This document shows, one piece after another, positions 35,499 through 48,600 of a stretch of 64,000 nucleotides of DNA. Every line of letters starts with the position of its first letter. Position 1 is the first letter of the stretch. Source of the DNA: Hsuehochloa calcarea (lineage: Eukaryota > Streptophyta > Magnoliopsida > Poales > Poaceae); NCBI GenBank assembly GCA_036346395.1, contig CM070605.1, positions 1,178,001-1,242,000 of the forward strand. Direction: 5' to 3'. The notes beneath the pieces were generated by a model. The model had not been told where the DNA came from, did no database searches, and saw only the letters and a list, made by a program, of their open reading frames with translations. Both the position numbers and the translations under genes were made by a program.

Positions 35499-37523
35499 AA
35501 AGGATTAATTCGTTATTTGCCACTGGAAGTTAGCCGCATCCCTAAAATACCATTACGAAATTGTTCTTCCCTCTATTGTTATCAAATATCAAATTTTATC
35601 CTTTTTTGCCACTCCCGTTAGCGTTGTTATGTCCGACAGCAGTTAACCACTAAAAAACATGTCAAAATCATCATCTTACCATTCTTGTTCCTTTCCTTCT
35701 TCCTTCCCACTCTTCCTTTTCCTCTTTCTTCATGCCCCGACCTCCCTCTGCCCCCCCAAGGTTCCCCTGGCGCCCGCTCCCCTTCGGGCATTGCTTGGCC
35801 TCCACTCCGCGCACCTCCCCTTAGCTCTACTCCCATTCGTGCTGCACCTCCGCACCACCTCCCACCACCCACACCACCTCTGGCCTCTCCATCCACACCG
35901 CACCGCCCCACCGCCCACGGCGCCCTCGCCTCTTTTCTCCTCCGTGCCACACTACCCCTCCACACCACCTCCCACACCACCCAAGGCCGTGCGTGCCGCC
36001 TCAGATCCGCCCCACCACCTGCATCGCACCACCTCCCGCCTCTGCCCACACCACCCATGCCACCTCTGGCACCTCTGACAAACCTTTGCGAGATGGTGGA
36101 GCTCGATGAAAGCGCAAGTGGCGGCGTTAGTGGAGGCTGGCTTTGGTGCGGACTCGGTTGGATCTGGGGATGTAGAGCGGTGTGGAGAAAGAGACAAGAG
36201 ACGCGCGGGCCGACGGGCAACGGGGAGTGCAGAGGCGACCGTGAGCGGGGACGAGGAGGCCGGCGAGGGCAAGTGTGAGATGTCGGTGGACGTGTTGTCA
36301 TCTTGGTGCACGGCGTCGGCCGATGGGCAATGGGGAGCACAGAGACAACCGCAAGAAGGGAGGAGGCGACCGGCGAGGGTGAGGGCGACGAGGTGTCGTC
36401 GGTGGGTGTGACTTGGGCCTAGGTTGGGAGGGAGGATGGGCCGGCGCCGTCGTCGGCGGGGAGAGAGGAGAGAGATGGGGAGAGAGGAGGTTATGAACCA
36501 CGAAGGTTCTGTTCTGGCTCGATCATTCGATGAGAAGGTACGTTCGGTAGTAGTCGCTCAACTCTCACAATTCTAGCTATGAACTCAGAAGGCTCGAAAC
36601 CACGTAATCGCTAAACTACTGACAACTCGTTATCAACCATGCACAAATACCCGGATGACTTGATCACGAAGATCAATTCCTGCATACAGCGAAGAAGCAC
36701 ACAAGAACAAGATAAATAGGCAATCTGAAATTGCGAATAGGAATTGAAATCGTATTGATAAGCGGGATTCCGAAAAATAATGTCGCTTTTGATCTCGTCG
36801 AACAAGAGGACAAAGTATAAAATAGCAAAGCTAAACTTCAATCAGTAAAATCCGCCAAACCCTAAAGGTGACGGCACTATGTAAAGGAGGAAGAGGGGCG
36901 TGAACTGCAAAACCCTAGGTGACCAGCCCGAATTACAAGGCCCATGGCCCATTAGCATAAGTGGCGCAACACCAAGTTCCTTTACTCAAATATTGCCAAG
37001 TGTTGGCCAAACAACTTGATATATAGTCTTCATGCTAAATTATGCTAAGTCTCAGTATATAAATATTTATTCCTCGTATGATCATCTACATGCTTGGTGT
37101 TGCTATAATCTCTATTTAGCTTGCCTCCCGATCTTTGATTCTTAAGTAAAATAATATCACGTGCTTTAGGCAGCATCATAGGGTTCATAGAATATGGATG
37201 CACTCCGAGAAACGAAGTCACCTGATAATTTAGTCGGCGAGCACATGCTCTAGTAATTGGTCCTTGCACATCAGAAGCAGTATGGATGATTGTATCAGTG
37301 GTAGGGGTGTCCTCATCAGGAGGATGAAGAAGAAGATGGAAGACAAAAAGTGTAAATAGGTCTTTTCGCACACAATTTGACAATCAACTCGTGGTTAACC
37401 TACGGGACTGGCAAAAAAAGAATGAAAGTTGAGATCCGATGGCAATAATAGGAAGAGTAATTTCACAATAGTATATTAGGGATGCGGCCAACTTCCAGCG
37501 GCAAATAAGAAATTAATCCTTTT
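35499..37523. mobile_element. Element with long terminal inverted repeats (MULE-like, 2.0 kb)
   Basis: 35499-35650 and 37394-37523 are inverted copies: both begin AAAGGATTAATT and share TTATTTGCC, GGAAGTT, GCCGCATCCCTAA and GCCA.TCCCGT in order. Long TIRs of this kind are typical of Mutator-like elements. Flanking nonamers do not match, so no target duplication is proven. The interior is C-rich to 36090, G-rich to 36480 (with a ~110 bp imperfect repeat), then carries a retroelement fragment. No MULE transposase is seen, so it is non-autonomous. Confidence 0.6.
37045..37340 (-). pseudogene. Ty3/gypsy polyprotein C-terminal tail inside the TIR element
   Basis: The minus strand reads DVQGPITRACARRLNYQVTS, then NPMMLPKARDIILLKN, ending in a stop at 37045. 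The GPITRARAR(R/Q)LN motif is typical of the tail behind integrase in grass gypsy polyproteins. It lies just inside the right inverted repeat. The rest of the polyprotein is absent. Confidence 0.6.
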
Positions 37524-38149
37524 AAAAAAAACACACATTAATTTTCACAGTCCTTTGTATTTAAACCGATATTCCCATCTAACATATCATATCTGGGGTT
37601 GTTTGTAATGTTGGAGGCTATGTAAATTCGATCTCTTAAAAAAAATTAATGTGGGGGTGGCCCTTAATGGACCCCTTTATCCTTAAAAAAATCGAATACC
37701 AATCCATCATCAACATTTATCTTGATCCAGGCCGCAATCGCATCAGGTGGTCTCCATCATCGTTCCCGGGGAGCAACACTGACGTGGGAAACACCGCCAG
37801 ACCATGAACTGATCGCTCCACCGTGGGTGAGGCCGTTCCGATTGCTCCAATTCTTCCAAAATAACAGCATCAACGGTCGTCTTTCCTCCTTCCTCAAGCC
37901 AAAAAAAAACGAATAATTAAATTGTCATTCGGTATGCTCCAGACGCCTCAAATCCCCGATAATACAGATAATACAGCCCCGATACGCCTAGATACGTATC
38001 CCGTAAATATCGGTGGTCTTTCTATTTTTCAAACAAAAACAACAACAATAATAATTCGTGGTACTTCCACAGTACCTATCTACCCTGACAACTCTTATTT
38101 GACTTACGGTCGATCTATTCAGCAAATAACAATTAGTTGATTTAACTTT
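37524..38149. other. Gene-free stretch
   Basis: Nothing recognisable. A short open piece at 37722-37916 lacks family features. Confidence 0.4.
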
Positions 38150-38325
38150 GTTTGGAAGTGGATTTAATTCCTTTGACTCAATTGAAGATAGAGCCTATGT
38201 AGACTCAAAGCAAACAATGAAGCAATTGACATTAAAATTGCTTGGACAGCCAACATCATCTTCTTGTGCTGACAGAAACATGAGTAATTATGGCTTGATC
38301 CACAGTTCAATGAGATATAGGTTCG
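38150..38325 (+). pseudogene. hAT transposase C-terminal (dimerisation) fragment
   Basis: The open frame contains TLKLLGQPTSSSCADRNMSN followed by YGLIHSSMR, closely resembling the QP-SSSS-ERNWSTY-IH motif of the hAT C-terminal dimerisation region in many grass hAT-like genes. It has no N-terminal part and is followed by an AT-rich stretch. It differs in type from the hAT copy at 14135. Confidence 0.5.
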
Positions 38326-38519
38326 TACTTATCTTTTTTTTTTCCTTAATTTCTTAAATTTTACCAACGGTAAGAAATTCGATTGCAATTGCATTGTTGT
38401 AGGCTAAACTTGGATGTGTTGAGGATCTAACATTTGCGCACCACGCCTTACGTCTTCTTTATTTATGCACTAGTAGGCATATCATCGTATCGGTGTTTTT
38501 GAAAAAATGACGTATCATG

Positions 38520-38720
38520 GTATTCGGACAACCTTGCAGGCAGCCACTGCACGGAAAATATATATCCTCCGGTGCAACCCAACTTCAATAAAACGCCTTC
38601 CCAAAAACACAAATCTACACGGTCATAAGCTTTGGAGAGATCGAGCTTATAGGCACAAAAATTCAATAAATCGCCTTCCCAAAAACACAAGTCTGACGTT
38701 GCACAGACTGAGCTCTTCCG
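38520..38720 (-). pseudogene. LINE reverse transcriptase fragments
   Basis: The minus strand encodes AYKLDLSKAYDRVDLCFWEG followed by VLLKLG, the conserved catalytic-region motif of plant non-LTR (LINE) reverse transcriptases. The neighbouring ~28 bp ending in ACGCCTTCCCAAAAACACAA occurs twice (about 38589 and 38664), so a scrap was duplicated. Too short to be active. Confidence 0.65.
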
Positions 38721-39065
38721 GCGCATTCTTTTTTCTTTTTGACACAGCAATACTTCGATTTTCATTAACAGAAACCACAGCTACAAAGTTCTCCAGAAAG
38801 GTAAACAACAAAAAGGAGATGGGCACAAACAAACATACACATCTCAAAGATCAACGATCCCAAAGAATCGACATATCAACCAACACTCCTCCTGTAAACC
38901 ACACCAGGCTATCAGTTACTAGGACCACCAACAACGAAACAAACGCATTCCTTCTCCCTGTTCCATCATCCCTATTCCAACCAATTTCTACCACAGATTC
39001 AGCAGAAAAATCATTACTATATAGCAGCAGCTTAGGAGTAGTCAACAAAGCTTTTGCAGGAATTT

Positions 39066-40439
39066 TATTGGACCGAAAAGACGACTAGAGGGGTGAATAG
39101 GAGTATGATTTCTTTTTTACCAAAATCAGATTCAATATAATTTTCACTCCAATAGCTATGAGAGTTATAAAGATCAATCTACAAGCACAGCGGAAGACTT
39201 GTATTGAATCCAATCAAAACCCCGAAGCAAAACAACCAAAAATCATAAAAACTCAATCTGAAATAAATTGGGCAGTCTGACCTCTCAGATTGGCGGGTCG
39301 ACTTTCACATGGGGCGGTCGGACCTTTGATATGGGTGGTCTAACCTCCAGACGATGAACAAGAAATTAGCTCGAAAACTAAATCACAAATAGGTCTAACT
39401 TTTGATCCACAACTCAAAACTTCACAAAACTTAGAACACACCTTCTCTAAGATGTCAGGAACCTATTCGAATCAAATATCGCGAAGGTCTTTGTCAAAGT
39501 TCCAACCTTTTTTCGTTTGATTGAAAGATGGTCTAAAACTGAGTCAAAACGAAAATATGATCCAAAAACTTGCTCGTGGGTTATAGATGATCCTAGATTG
39601 GTTCCCACATGTCACAGCAAGCAAGATCCAAGCAAGAAACCAAAAAAAAAACAAAGGATCAAATAAAGTCCCAAAATCACAAAATAGAGAGCAAGAACAA
39701 GAAGAAGACTATATTGAGGAATCTTGCTTGGATTGATTTGAGATAGATGTTGGTTTACAGCCACTCCATCATGGAGAACGAATATTCACCGCATGAGTGC
39801 ACAATTAATCCAAACTCTAGAAACCTAATATCTCCCCGATTCTCCCTAAGCAACAAAACCAGGGTTTCAACAATGAAAACAAAAGAGTCAAGAGAGGAGC
39901 AACAAGCACCCTCCCCTATTTATAGTGGAGGCTAACTTCTAGAAGGTATTCCCTAATAGGCACCCGTTAAGCCCACACACAAACGGGTTTCACACACACA
40001 CGCATTTCAAAGCGATGTCTTCATCTTATCTTGACCTAAACCACTTCTCCTTGCGCCGTCTTGCACCGCGGTTTAGCCAAGAGCAATCAAGACGGTATCT
40101 TAGTGAAATTACCAAAATATCCCTTCTCGATCCTTCTCCAAAAACCGAGTCCAATCTTCATGAAGCAATCCCATTCTTCGCCACGTATAGGTTGATCAAC
40201 GGCTCTCTTCATGTCGGCAAGTCTCTCCCACCCGGCTTCCACCGAAACCACCATGGCACTTGCACCGACCCCTGCGCCGCTTAATGCAACCTGTCGCACC
40301 GAACTTCACGTTCGGTCATCCTGGTCCATTTTGCGCCATGCTTGAAACCATCAATTTCACCCGGCATCCTCGATCGTTCCGAACCTCAGCTCTCCAAGCT
40401 TAGTCCCGATCATCCTCGCAGTTGACCGTTGTTGACCTC
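39066..40439 (-). repeat. 3' LTR, outer part
   Basis: Aligns with 52428-53750 of the 5' LTR (GACGACTAGA..GGGGTGAATAGG, then the CGGTCnGAC motifs, TATA box CTATAAATAG on the minus strand near 39916, and CTCTCCAAGCTTAGTCC near the end). It is interrupted at 40440 by the gypsy LTR. Confidence 0.85.
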
Positions 40440-43400
40440 TGTAACATCCCAAAATTGGTTTGTGTTTCAAATGTAATAAAAATGAGGAGAAATTAAAACT
40501 TTTTCTCTGATCTTGATTTTGTAATCAGTTCCATAATTTTTTGTAAAGAAATTATGTCAAATCAAAAAAAATTAAATTGCCATTTGGACACCAACACAAA
40601 TCTCCTTCATGAAAATCTTGTGCCCAACCCTTGGAAATAATTTTTCTTGGGTCTAGGAGTGATGTTTAACACCTCAGAATTATTTCATAATTTTCAGAAA
40701 TTATTTGATAATTTTTGAGACAAGTCAAACATTAGTCAAACTCCTAAAATAGTTTTCTGAATTTTTAGAGAAAAATGCAGTGCATAAAAGTCTCTAAAAA
40801 TTTTATATAAGGTTCCTCCTCTCGTTAGCAATCTCCGTTAAAATTTCATAATTGTTGGAGCTTGTTTGCTATCTAAATTAATTATCCTAAGTCACCAAAG
40901 AAATAACTCAAAATCAGCTTTTACTATTCCTGACTCAAGTCACACTCGGTTCAAGCCATCGGTTCGACCGATCAACTTAACGGCACCGACTCACCCACCT
41001 GGCGCTTTCAATTTCGGACCGTTAGATCTTGATCGCAATGGTTCTCGCGCCTCGAGGTAACGCTCGACCGCCGATCCTCCTCTCGCTCGAACTGCTCATC
41101 CAGAGATCGCCGCTCAAAAGAGGGAAGGTTCGACTGTCGAAGATATTGAATTGAGTGGGCGTCGTCCGATTAAATCCAACGGCCGATCTTTCGTTTTCCT
41201 CCGCCAAGGCCGGCCGAGTCAACGTGGGTGGCGCACAAGATCTTCTGGCAGAGCCCACGGTCTCCTTTAGGCCAACGGCTTTTCCGATTTAATGCTCCCG
41301 TCCGGCCGCTTCCACAAGCCGCTCCATCGCTGTTACACGCCGCCCGTCGCTCTCGCCAACCTCACAGATGCATCGCCATTTTTTTCATGCCGCTGTTCTC
41401 TCTTGCTTCTCCTGCTATAAAACTCCTCCAAAGGGCTTCCTTATCCTTCTTTGAACACCCTCGAGCTACAGCCACTTCTAGCGCACGAGTAAGCTCAAAC
41501 TCGAAGTTTTCACCTTCTATTCGCCATTGCCGAGCTTCGTGGTTCTTCGGTGAAAGTGGTGTCTGATTTTTCTCACTCAATTTCCTTGTCGCTTTAGCTT
41601 CTCTCCCCTGTGGAGCAATAGCCCTCACTCAATTTTTCGCTTGTTTGCAGAGAGCAGATCAATTTCGGTTTTCCCCAAATTCGACCAAAACTTTCAATTT
41701 CGCCTCCAATGTAAGTCTTTCATTGCTCGATTCTTTGTCAGAGATGCGCATTAGTATTGAGATCATATTGGTGCTCGTGGTTAGCATAGCCGCGTTTCTA
41801 GATCGCCGCGATTAGCCGAGTTCGCCTCGCTCATTTTTGCTCTGACGAGCGCGAGTAAATGTTGTCGATAATCGAACCGTCGATCTTCGATCGACGCCCT
41901 TAGCGTAATGAGCGCTCAACGGTTTGATCCGCTGGGACCGTTGGATCCAAGACCAACGGTCCAGATCCGAATGAACGCTCGGACCACGGACATCCTTTGG
42001 CATCCGCCCGCTAACGCTTCATCCAACGGTTGATGCTTAAGGTTGGCGCTGCTTCGCTCGTTGTCGCTGCGTGTGGACCGTTGGATCCAAGATCAACGGC
42101 TCATGCGCGTAAACGCTCGACCACGGACATCCTGGCATCTGGTTCGCTCATCTTTCATCCAACGCTGATGTTTAGGTTCGCGTGAGTTCTCAGGCTCACG
42201 TTTGGGCCGCTTGTTTTCGGATCTTCGCCCAGATTTGTCCACGCCGCTTATCCGAGTTATGTTTCTGCAGAGTTATTTATCAACCTAAAAATAGTTTTAT
42301 CTTCTAAAATGCATAACTAATTCATTTTAACTTCTAAAATAGTCAAATCACTTCATATTTTTCTTTTTAATGAACTTTATTCTAAAATAGGTTTCAACTA
42401 TGTTTCTTCAACAGAAAATTTAGATTTTGAAGGAAAGCATTAAACCGATTATCTGTATAACTTAAAAATAGATTAAACTTAGAAAATTCATAACTAATTA
42501 TTGAAAGCTCCAAATGAGATGAATCCAGCAATGTTCATCTTATGAGGTGCTTGATTTACCATAAAAATTTTAGTAGCTCTTCATTTCTAGAAAATTTCAC
42601 TAAAATCATTGCTTAGGTGAATAGTGTGTTTTTCATTTTCCGCCGATCAAAGTGTTTTGGCCATAAATTTTGCATTGAGAATCCAAATCAATTGGTTCTT
42701 GTTGCATTAGTTCATAAAAATTATGTTCTTTCTCATGCAAAATTTGAGAGCTTTTTGCTGAGTTTTGCTGTTGCATCTTTTGATGTTTCTCGCCTTATTG
42801 GTTCTTGTTGGTTCTTTCGATAGGTTGCATAAAGATTGGTAATATTGAGAGTGATCCTCAAAGCAAAAACAATGGCTTCAAAGAAGGCAAGATATTTGAT
42901 CATAAATGTCCCATTACTTTCAAAGTCTAATATCTTGTTTACAAACTATATGTATGCATTGTTTTTGTGTCCAATTAATTTTGCCTGCTTAGAGGTAGCT
43001 ATTCCTAATACATTGTTGCCATTAAAATGTTATCCCTTGCCACAACCATAAGTTATTATCATCACTGGTGAATTAGAGCCCGTGATTTAATTATGCTCTT
43101 TTACTGCCTTTTGCGTATGTCATGCTTAGAAATACTTAGCTATCAGAGAATTGGGCTAGTTATCGACTTAGTCGATGACTTGATCACACAAATCATTTGT
43201 TTCTTTTTGGTTCAAGACCTTATGCTTTTGTTTTGTAAAACCAAAATGAAACAAAATGATTTGACTTGGGCACAATGGCATGTTGGTGTGATTGTTGGGG
43301 TGACAAGGAAAGGTGCCTGTGTCCCTAAGGACCGATTGTTGCTTGCGCCATTGATCTAAGCACTTTTGCGTACTAACCACATGAGGGTTATATGGGACCC

Positions 43401-44596
43401 TCTTGACCTAGTACTTTGGAGTGTGTTATCTCCGAGTCGCAGGAGGAGCGTGTGTGTTGGGTGAAAAGGAATTGTGTTCTCGTGTTGGGTGTGCGGTGGT
43501 GGAGTTTCCGGATGGACTCTCCACCTCGAGGGGCGCCGCATTGTCCGAGGCTTTACCCGTGAGGGGTAGTTGTCCGAGGTCAGCCACGACTCGACACAAC
43601 GTATGGGTTTCTATCCATACGGCGACTCGAGGTTAATACATAAGATTGGAAACGTCTCGTAGGACTTAGCCGTGCCGGCATACCAAAGGAAGTGTGCTTA
43701 ATCATGTGGCAAAAAGGCGGTAAAAAGGCGGTCTGACATGTGGGTAAGTTGGTACACCCTGCAGGGATAAAACTATTCGAATAGCCTCGTCCTAGGTTAT
43801 GGACACGCTTGGTGATTTCCCGCAAGATCTAGACTTCAACAACTGTTTTTGTTTTAAAATTAAAACTTGACATGGTTGGCATGAATGGGTAATTCATGCT
43901 ATTGTGGTGGCTATTGGGTTAGCCACTTCCAGGACTGTTTTACTGTTGTTGATACTTGATTACTACTGTTTTTATCAAATAAAATCAGATTGCAAAATTG
44001 CCTTTGATCTATTACATTATTGCAAATAAAACTTGCTTTATGCTTACAAATTTGAGTCCTAGCATGCTCCTCTTAAATAAGCTTGCATGTAGTTATTGTA
44101 TAGGTCTGTTATCATTCTTATATATCTTGCGAGTACATTCAGAGTACTCACCCAGCTTTTGTTGGGCTGCTTTTGTTTGCAGAGGAAGAAGGTGAGCCCC
44201 AAGGGCCTCACTTTTGTGAGATGTGCTTCGGGTTTGGCGACTAGCTTGGCGGTCCGGTCGGTTGCCTTGTGGGTTAAAGGCACACCGATTGGTTTCTTTT
44301 GTTGTAGCCATCTTATGGCAATCATAAGTTTCACTGCTTAATTATTGTTGTCGCTTTTATTGTGGCCGGTCGGCCTCTCTTTTGTAATAACTATCCTTTA
44401 TCAATGTTATCTTCTGTTTGGTATTTTTGCTTCGGTTCTATGTGAATGAATGGAATTGATGCATGAACTTTGTAAGGAGGTGTGTATACTGCATTTCTGG
44501 GAAGTATACATGTCTCGAGTCTCGGATTATCTGATTTGTGATGCTAGGGCCAAGTGGATGGTTACATTACAAGCCTCGGATAAACCGGGTCTCACA
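40440..44596 (+). repeat. Gypsy LTR (4.2 kb)
   Basis: TG...CA borders, a CTATAAAAC box near 41414, and a primer-binding site a few bases after the end. The unusually long LTR and the TGTAACATCCC start resemble the Tekay/Del-type gypsy LTRs of grasses and the solo LTR at 9118-13063. Open frames inside are short and unconvincing. Confidence 0.75.
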
Positions 44597-44821
44597 AGGT
44601 TTGGTATCGAGCCATATCGACCGTAGTAACTCAAGCTTGGTCGTCTTTAAGATATTTTTGAAAACCTTATTTTCAAAGTATCAAATGATTTTGAAAGCTT
44701 AAGTAAGTTCTCGATTTTATTCCTTACCTATCTTAGCTTTCTCCTCTCATCTTACTCTAATTTGTGTTTTAGAAATTGTTTTTCTCCTCTCTTCCAAAAT
44801 AGTTGTTAATTTGGTTTTGGG

Positions 44822-45076
44822 AACCACCGAGTTTGGCAAATTGGAGTGCTTAGGATTTTGAAGTTTCGATCGAGATTTCGCTAGAGGCTTGATGGAATCG
44901 ACCGCACGCTTCAATTTCTGACAATGAGCTCAATGGTTTCGATAGGACCACCGAGTTTGGCAAATTGAAGTGTGCCGATTTTGAAGTTTCTAGAATGGAA
45001 GACTTCGCTAGAAGCTTGATGCAAAATCACTACAAAGAACCTCAATTTCCGGACAAGAAGCTCGATGGTTTCTAAT
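44822..45076 (+). repeat. Tandem repeat in the gypsy leader, two ~125 bp units
   Basis: Each unit contains ACCACCGAGTTTGGCAAATTG, a GATTTTGAAGTTTC stretch and GAAGCTTGATG-like words, ending CTCAATGG or CTCGATGG. They lie between the primer-binding site and gag. Confidence 0.7.
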
Positions 45077-45455
45077 GGGGTAGAAAATGAGAGGATAATC
45101 AACTAAAACTGGTGGGGTTAAAAGGGTAAGATGTGATACTAGTTAGCTATGTATCTAACACTGCTTTTGCTAATTGAGCCTTGGTCTTAAGTGGTATTAG
45201 ATCTTACCTTGATCTTCCGATTTTTATCTTCTCAATCAATTACTCGCTCATTCAATACGGCTAGTTGAATTGGGAAGTTGAGTTTTGGTTTTATGATTCC
45301 TTGCCGCTTTTGAAGTCTTTTATAAGGTGTTTAAGATTATACACATACTATTTTTGGCTTTCTGCTAGGGTGATATTCCATTCCCTAGTCGTTAGCTTTT
45401 CGCTTTTTCGCTTTGAATCTTTGAGTCTAGTTTTAACCAAAGTTTCTTGTAACAG

Positions 45456-46520
45456 ATGGCCGGACGACTCGTAGCGGCTAAGGCTGGGCCACCGGTCCGG
45501 ACGAGGATCTTCCTCCTCCTCCGACCATGGCCGAGGTCCTTCTTCGATCGAGCGCAACTGCAGAGGATGAGGGTTCTTCCGACGCCATCGCACAACACTT
45601 CCGCCTTACCGTGCTTCGTGATCCGGCAAGGGAGTGGTAATCACCGCTGGGGACTCGCGGAGTTTCTTCGACTCACTTCTACGCTCTCCGTGTCCGAGGA
45701 CCCGCTGACGAGACGATTGGCTTGGCCTCGTTGAGCGAAGCTTCAGATAGCGCAGCGTTGTGAGCACGAGAAGGCGCTGTTCGCATCGCACTCACCGGAG
45801 GGTGCAGCTTTGTCTTGGTGGGAGAGCTTTCGCCATGCACTGACGGTCACACCGCCACTTGGGAGGAGTTCCAGACGCCTTCCGCCGCTCTCACATTCCT
45901 TCCGCTTGATGAAGTCAAGAAGAAGGAATTTTGTCGCCGTGCAAGGGCGCTGCTCACCACGGAGTACCGTGACGAGTTCAACCATTTGGCTCGTTATGCT
46001 CCGGAAGAGGTGGCCACTGATGAGGCCAAGCAAGAGAAGTTCAAGGATGGTTTGTCTGAGGAGCTTCAAGACAAGCTATCCATCGTCGACTTCCCGATTT
46101 TCGTGCCTTGTGGACAAGGCCATTGTCACGAGCACGGGGAGAGCACTTGTGGATTCCCGCAGCGCAAGTGGAGGCCCACAAGTCAAGCAGCGCTTCTTTC
46201 CGCTCCGTGTTGGGCGCCTCCGGTTCCGCCTCGCCCTTCAAGACTTCGAGATCGTCAAGACTCGCCGTCTTCGCAGTCCGTGCCCCAATCACGCACCGCG
46301 AGTCGCCCAGAGGCCTCCAGACAACGCGGATGTCACCTGCTTCTTCTGCAACAACAAGGGGCATTATGCAAATAATTGCCCCAAGAAGACAGGAGCAGCA
46401 CCTCGTCCTAATGGAGGACGCGGCAAGGATGTGTTTCTTCTCAGACTCAAGATAGTCCCTACTACCCAAGGCGTGGGTAGTGGTCGCACAACCTCATCTC
46501 CAGAAGAGGCACAGGAGGCA
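45456..46520 (+). pseudogene. gypsy gag, frameshifted
   Basis: Starts near MAGRLVAAKAGPPVR. The Retrotrans_gag core is recognisable in shifted frames at 45800-46090: LSWWESFRHAL, then RDEFNHLARYAPEEVATDEA and KFKDGLSEELQDKLSIVDFP. A complete CCHC zinc knuckle, CFFCNNKGHYANNC, lies at about 46339-46380, followed by a basic tail. Gag would form the element's virus-like particle and bind its RNA. Frame changes occur near 45740, 45870 and 46090, and protease and pol are deleted. Confidence 0.8.
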
Positions 46521-46525
46521 CCCGA

Positions 46526-46949
46526 CGGGACATAGCTAATTTTCAACTATTGAAATCTGAAACATTTCTAGAAAATTCAAACGAATAGATCTTTTAACTG
46601 GAAGCTCCAAAAAATTATAAGACCAAGTGTAGGAGAATCTCCTCTCTTGCCTACAAACTCTATTTTTGGCATAGCTCCAAAAACCAACTTTTATAATCGT
46701 CGGTCAGACCACCTCCCATGGTCGGTCTGACCGGTAACTTCTAAACCCGAGGCTCGGTCGGTTCGATCGCAGAGGTGGCCCGTCGATCACACACGTGCCG
46801 GCCTCGACCGCCACCTTAGCCGGTCCGACCGCCAAGAACTCGACAAAGACTCGATCTTTGCCGAAAACGCGTGATTCGATAAACCTTCAATGCCATTGCC
46901 AATTGTAACATCATCCTAAGATCATGAGCATATCCCCATGATATCCACA
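46526..46949 (-). repeat. 3' LTR, inner part
   Basis: Aligns with 54010-54385 of the 5' LTR (CTAATTTTCAACTATTGAAATC, TAGATCTTTTAACTGGAAGC, and on to ATATCCACA). The polypurine tract follows directly at 46950. Confidence 0.85.
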
Positions 46950-46961
46950 ATCTCCCCATTG

Positions 46962-48600
46962 ATGAACACATTGGCAATTTCCCAAAAATGTGAGTTTAAG
47001 GTTTGAAAAGTAAAAGTACTCATGTTTTCGCAAGAAATGCATAACTTGGTCCAAGAGCAAAAGAAAGCAATGGAAATGGCCAAGTTGGCTTCAGATTAGT
47101 ATATGCAAGCGAGATAAGACAAAAGAAAGTGAAAAAGCTCCAATTTCCAAAGAAGAGTCAAAAATCTCACTTAAGGTCCATATGAAAGAACAATTGTTCA
47201 AATTGACCTTTGATCATTGTGAGGTTCCAAGAATTACAATTCAAGTTCAGAAATGGCAATAAGATGACAAGAATGCAAAATACATACTCTCCTCACTATG
47301 ATCAAGTATTTTTTTTAAAATTTTTATTTTCTCCTATTTTTTCAAATAGCTCCCCCTTTTAACATTTTTGCTATATCTTCTCCCCCTTTGACAATGGAAT
47401 CATCAAGGAATCACGCCATCCTCTCATCCAGAGATAATAAATACAGAAATGAGGAAGAAGCATAAGAAGGAGCATGCATGAAATGCAATGGAGTGGCTTT
47501 ATTTTTTATATTTTTTTATATTTTAGTACAAGAAGCTTTTGAGATTACCCAAAAGAACAAGCTAGTATTTCTACTATTACTCAATACATATCAAGCCTGA
47601 TGGTGCTAGCAAGATCATGTTAAGACATATATATCAAAGCTAAGCTAGAAGGCTCAAGTAAAAGAGATGAATTGTGACAATTTAAGCAAAGCTTCAAAAA
47701 TAGCAAGTTCATCAAAAAAGATCCTAAAGTGGTAATGGCCATGTCAGAATGTCAATGTGAGATCAAGAAGCTAACAAAGACCATCCGAGAGACAAACAGT
47801 TCTAAATTGAATCGTTGTGCTCAAATGACCTCAAACACCCATTTTTTAATAACAGTTTTCATTTGTAATAAATATTGATGTTGATTAAAGGTCTATCTTA
47901 GTGAAGAAGATCCTGGACTAGGAGCCATCCACAAACTCTTCCTAAGCTTCAACCAAGATAATTAATGACTTATCTTAGTGAAGAAGATCCTGGACTAGGA
48001 GCCATCCACAAACTCTTCCTAAGCTTCAGCCAGGGCGACAAATCTTGAGGTTTATGTCAATTTTGACAAGCAGTCCCCATGAGATCATCTGGATCATCAA
48101 ACTATCTCCAAGTTCATGTCATTGACAAGCGGCCTCGTGAGAATAGTTTGGCACGATTAATCACATGAGAAACTCAAATTTGATTTTTCATTTGCACAAG
48201 AGCTTTTTAGATTCGCAAGGGAACAAAAAGCTCAAGAGATATTCAATCCTAGATTCAAGAGCTAACAAAGCAATTCTGACAGGGCCAATATCACAAAAGA
48301 ATCACTAATCATGCAACTAGCTAAAAGATCCACAAATTGTATTTTTTTTAGTTTAAGTTGTCTTAAAGTTCTAGCTTATTTAGCAAAGACTTAGTTACAT
48401 ATGTGAAAGCATGATAATTCTAGCAAGTCAAAGAACTAGACATAATATTGTATAAGAATTGAAATACTAAAGCCCAAGAGGATAATAAGCAAAGCTTCAT
48501 CGCTTAAAAGACAAGTAGTAAAGATTATATTACAATGCATCTTTTTGAGATTTTCATATGAATGCAATATGATACAATGAGATGCCTCTGAATGTGAAGT
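46962..48600 (-). other. Internal copia sequence without coding; reverse transcriptase absent
   Basis: The position where copia reverse transcriptase and RNase H should lie holds only AT-rich non-coding DNA. It includes a 58-bp direct repeat (47894-47951 and 47971-48028, period 77, starting TATCTTAGTGAAGAAG). Confidence 0.65.

Larger units (their letters stand above)
40440..46525 (+). mobile_element. Truncated Ty3/gypsy element nested in the copia LTR
   Basis: A 4.16 kb LTR (40440-44596, TGTAACATCCC to GGGTCTCACA), a primer-binding site TGGTATCGAGCC at 44602-44613, a leader and a gag. It is cut near 46525, where copia LTR sequence resumes; pol and the second LTR are missing, along with about 250 bp of the host LTR. 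The right junction is therefore a deletion, not an insertion end. Confidence 0.8.

Noticed and set aside
35627..36340. Long overlapping open frames on both strands (up to 237 residues)
   Set aside because: They arise from C-rich and G-rich low-complexity DNA in the TIR element, with no domain, no plausible splice structure and equal openness on both strands.
42836..43359. Short open frames inside the gypsy LTR
   Set aside because: No coding similarity; the position within LTR sequence explains them by chance.
45743..46469. Minus-strand open frames opposite the gypsy gag
   Set aside because: Shadows of the plus-strand gag, which shows the zinc knuckle and Retrotrans_gag core.
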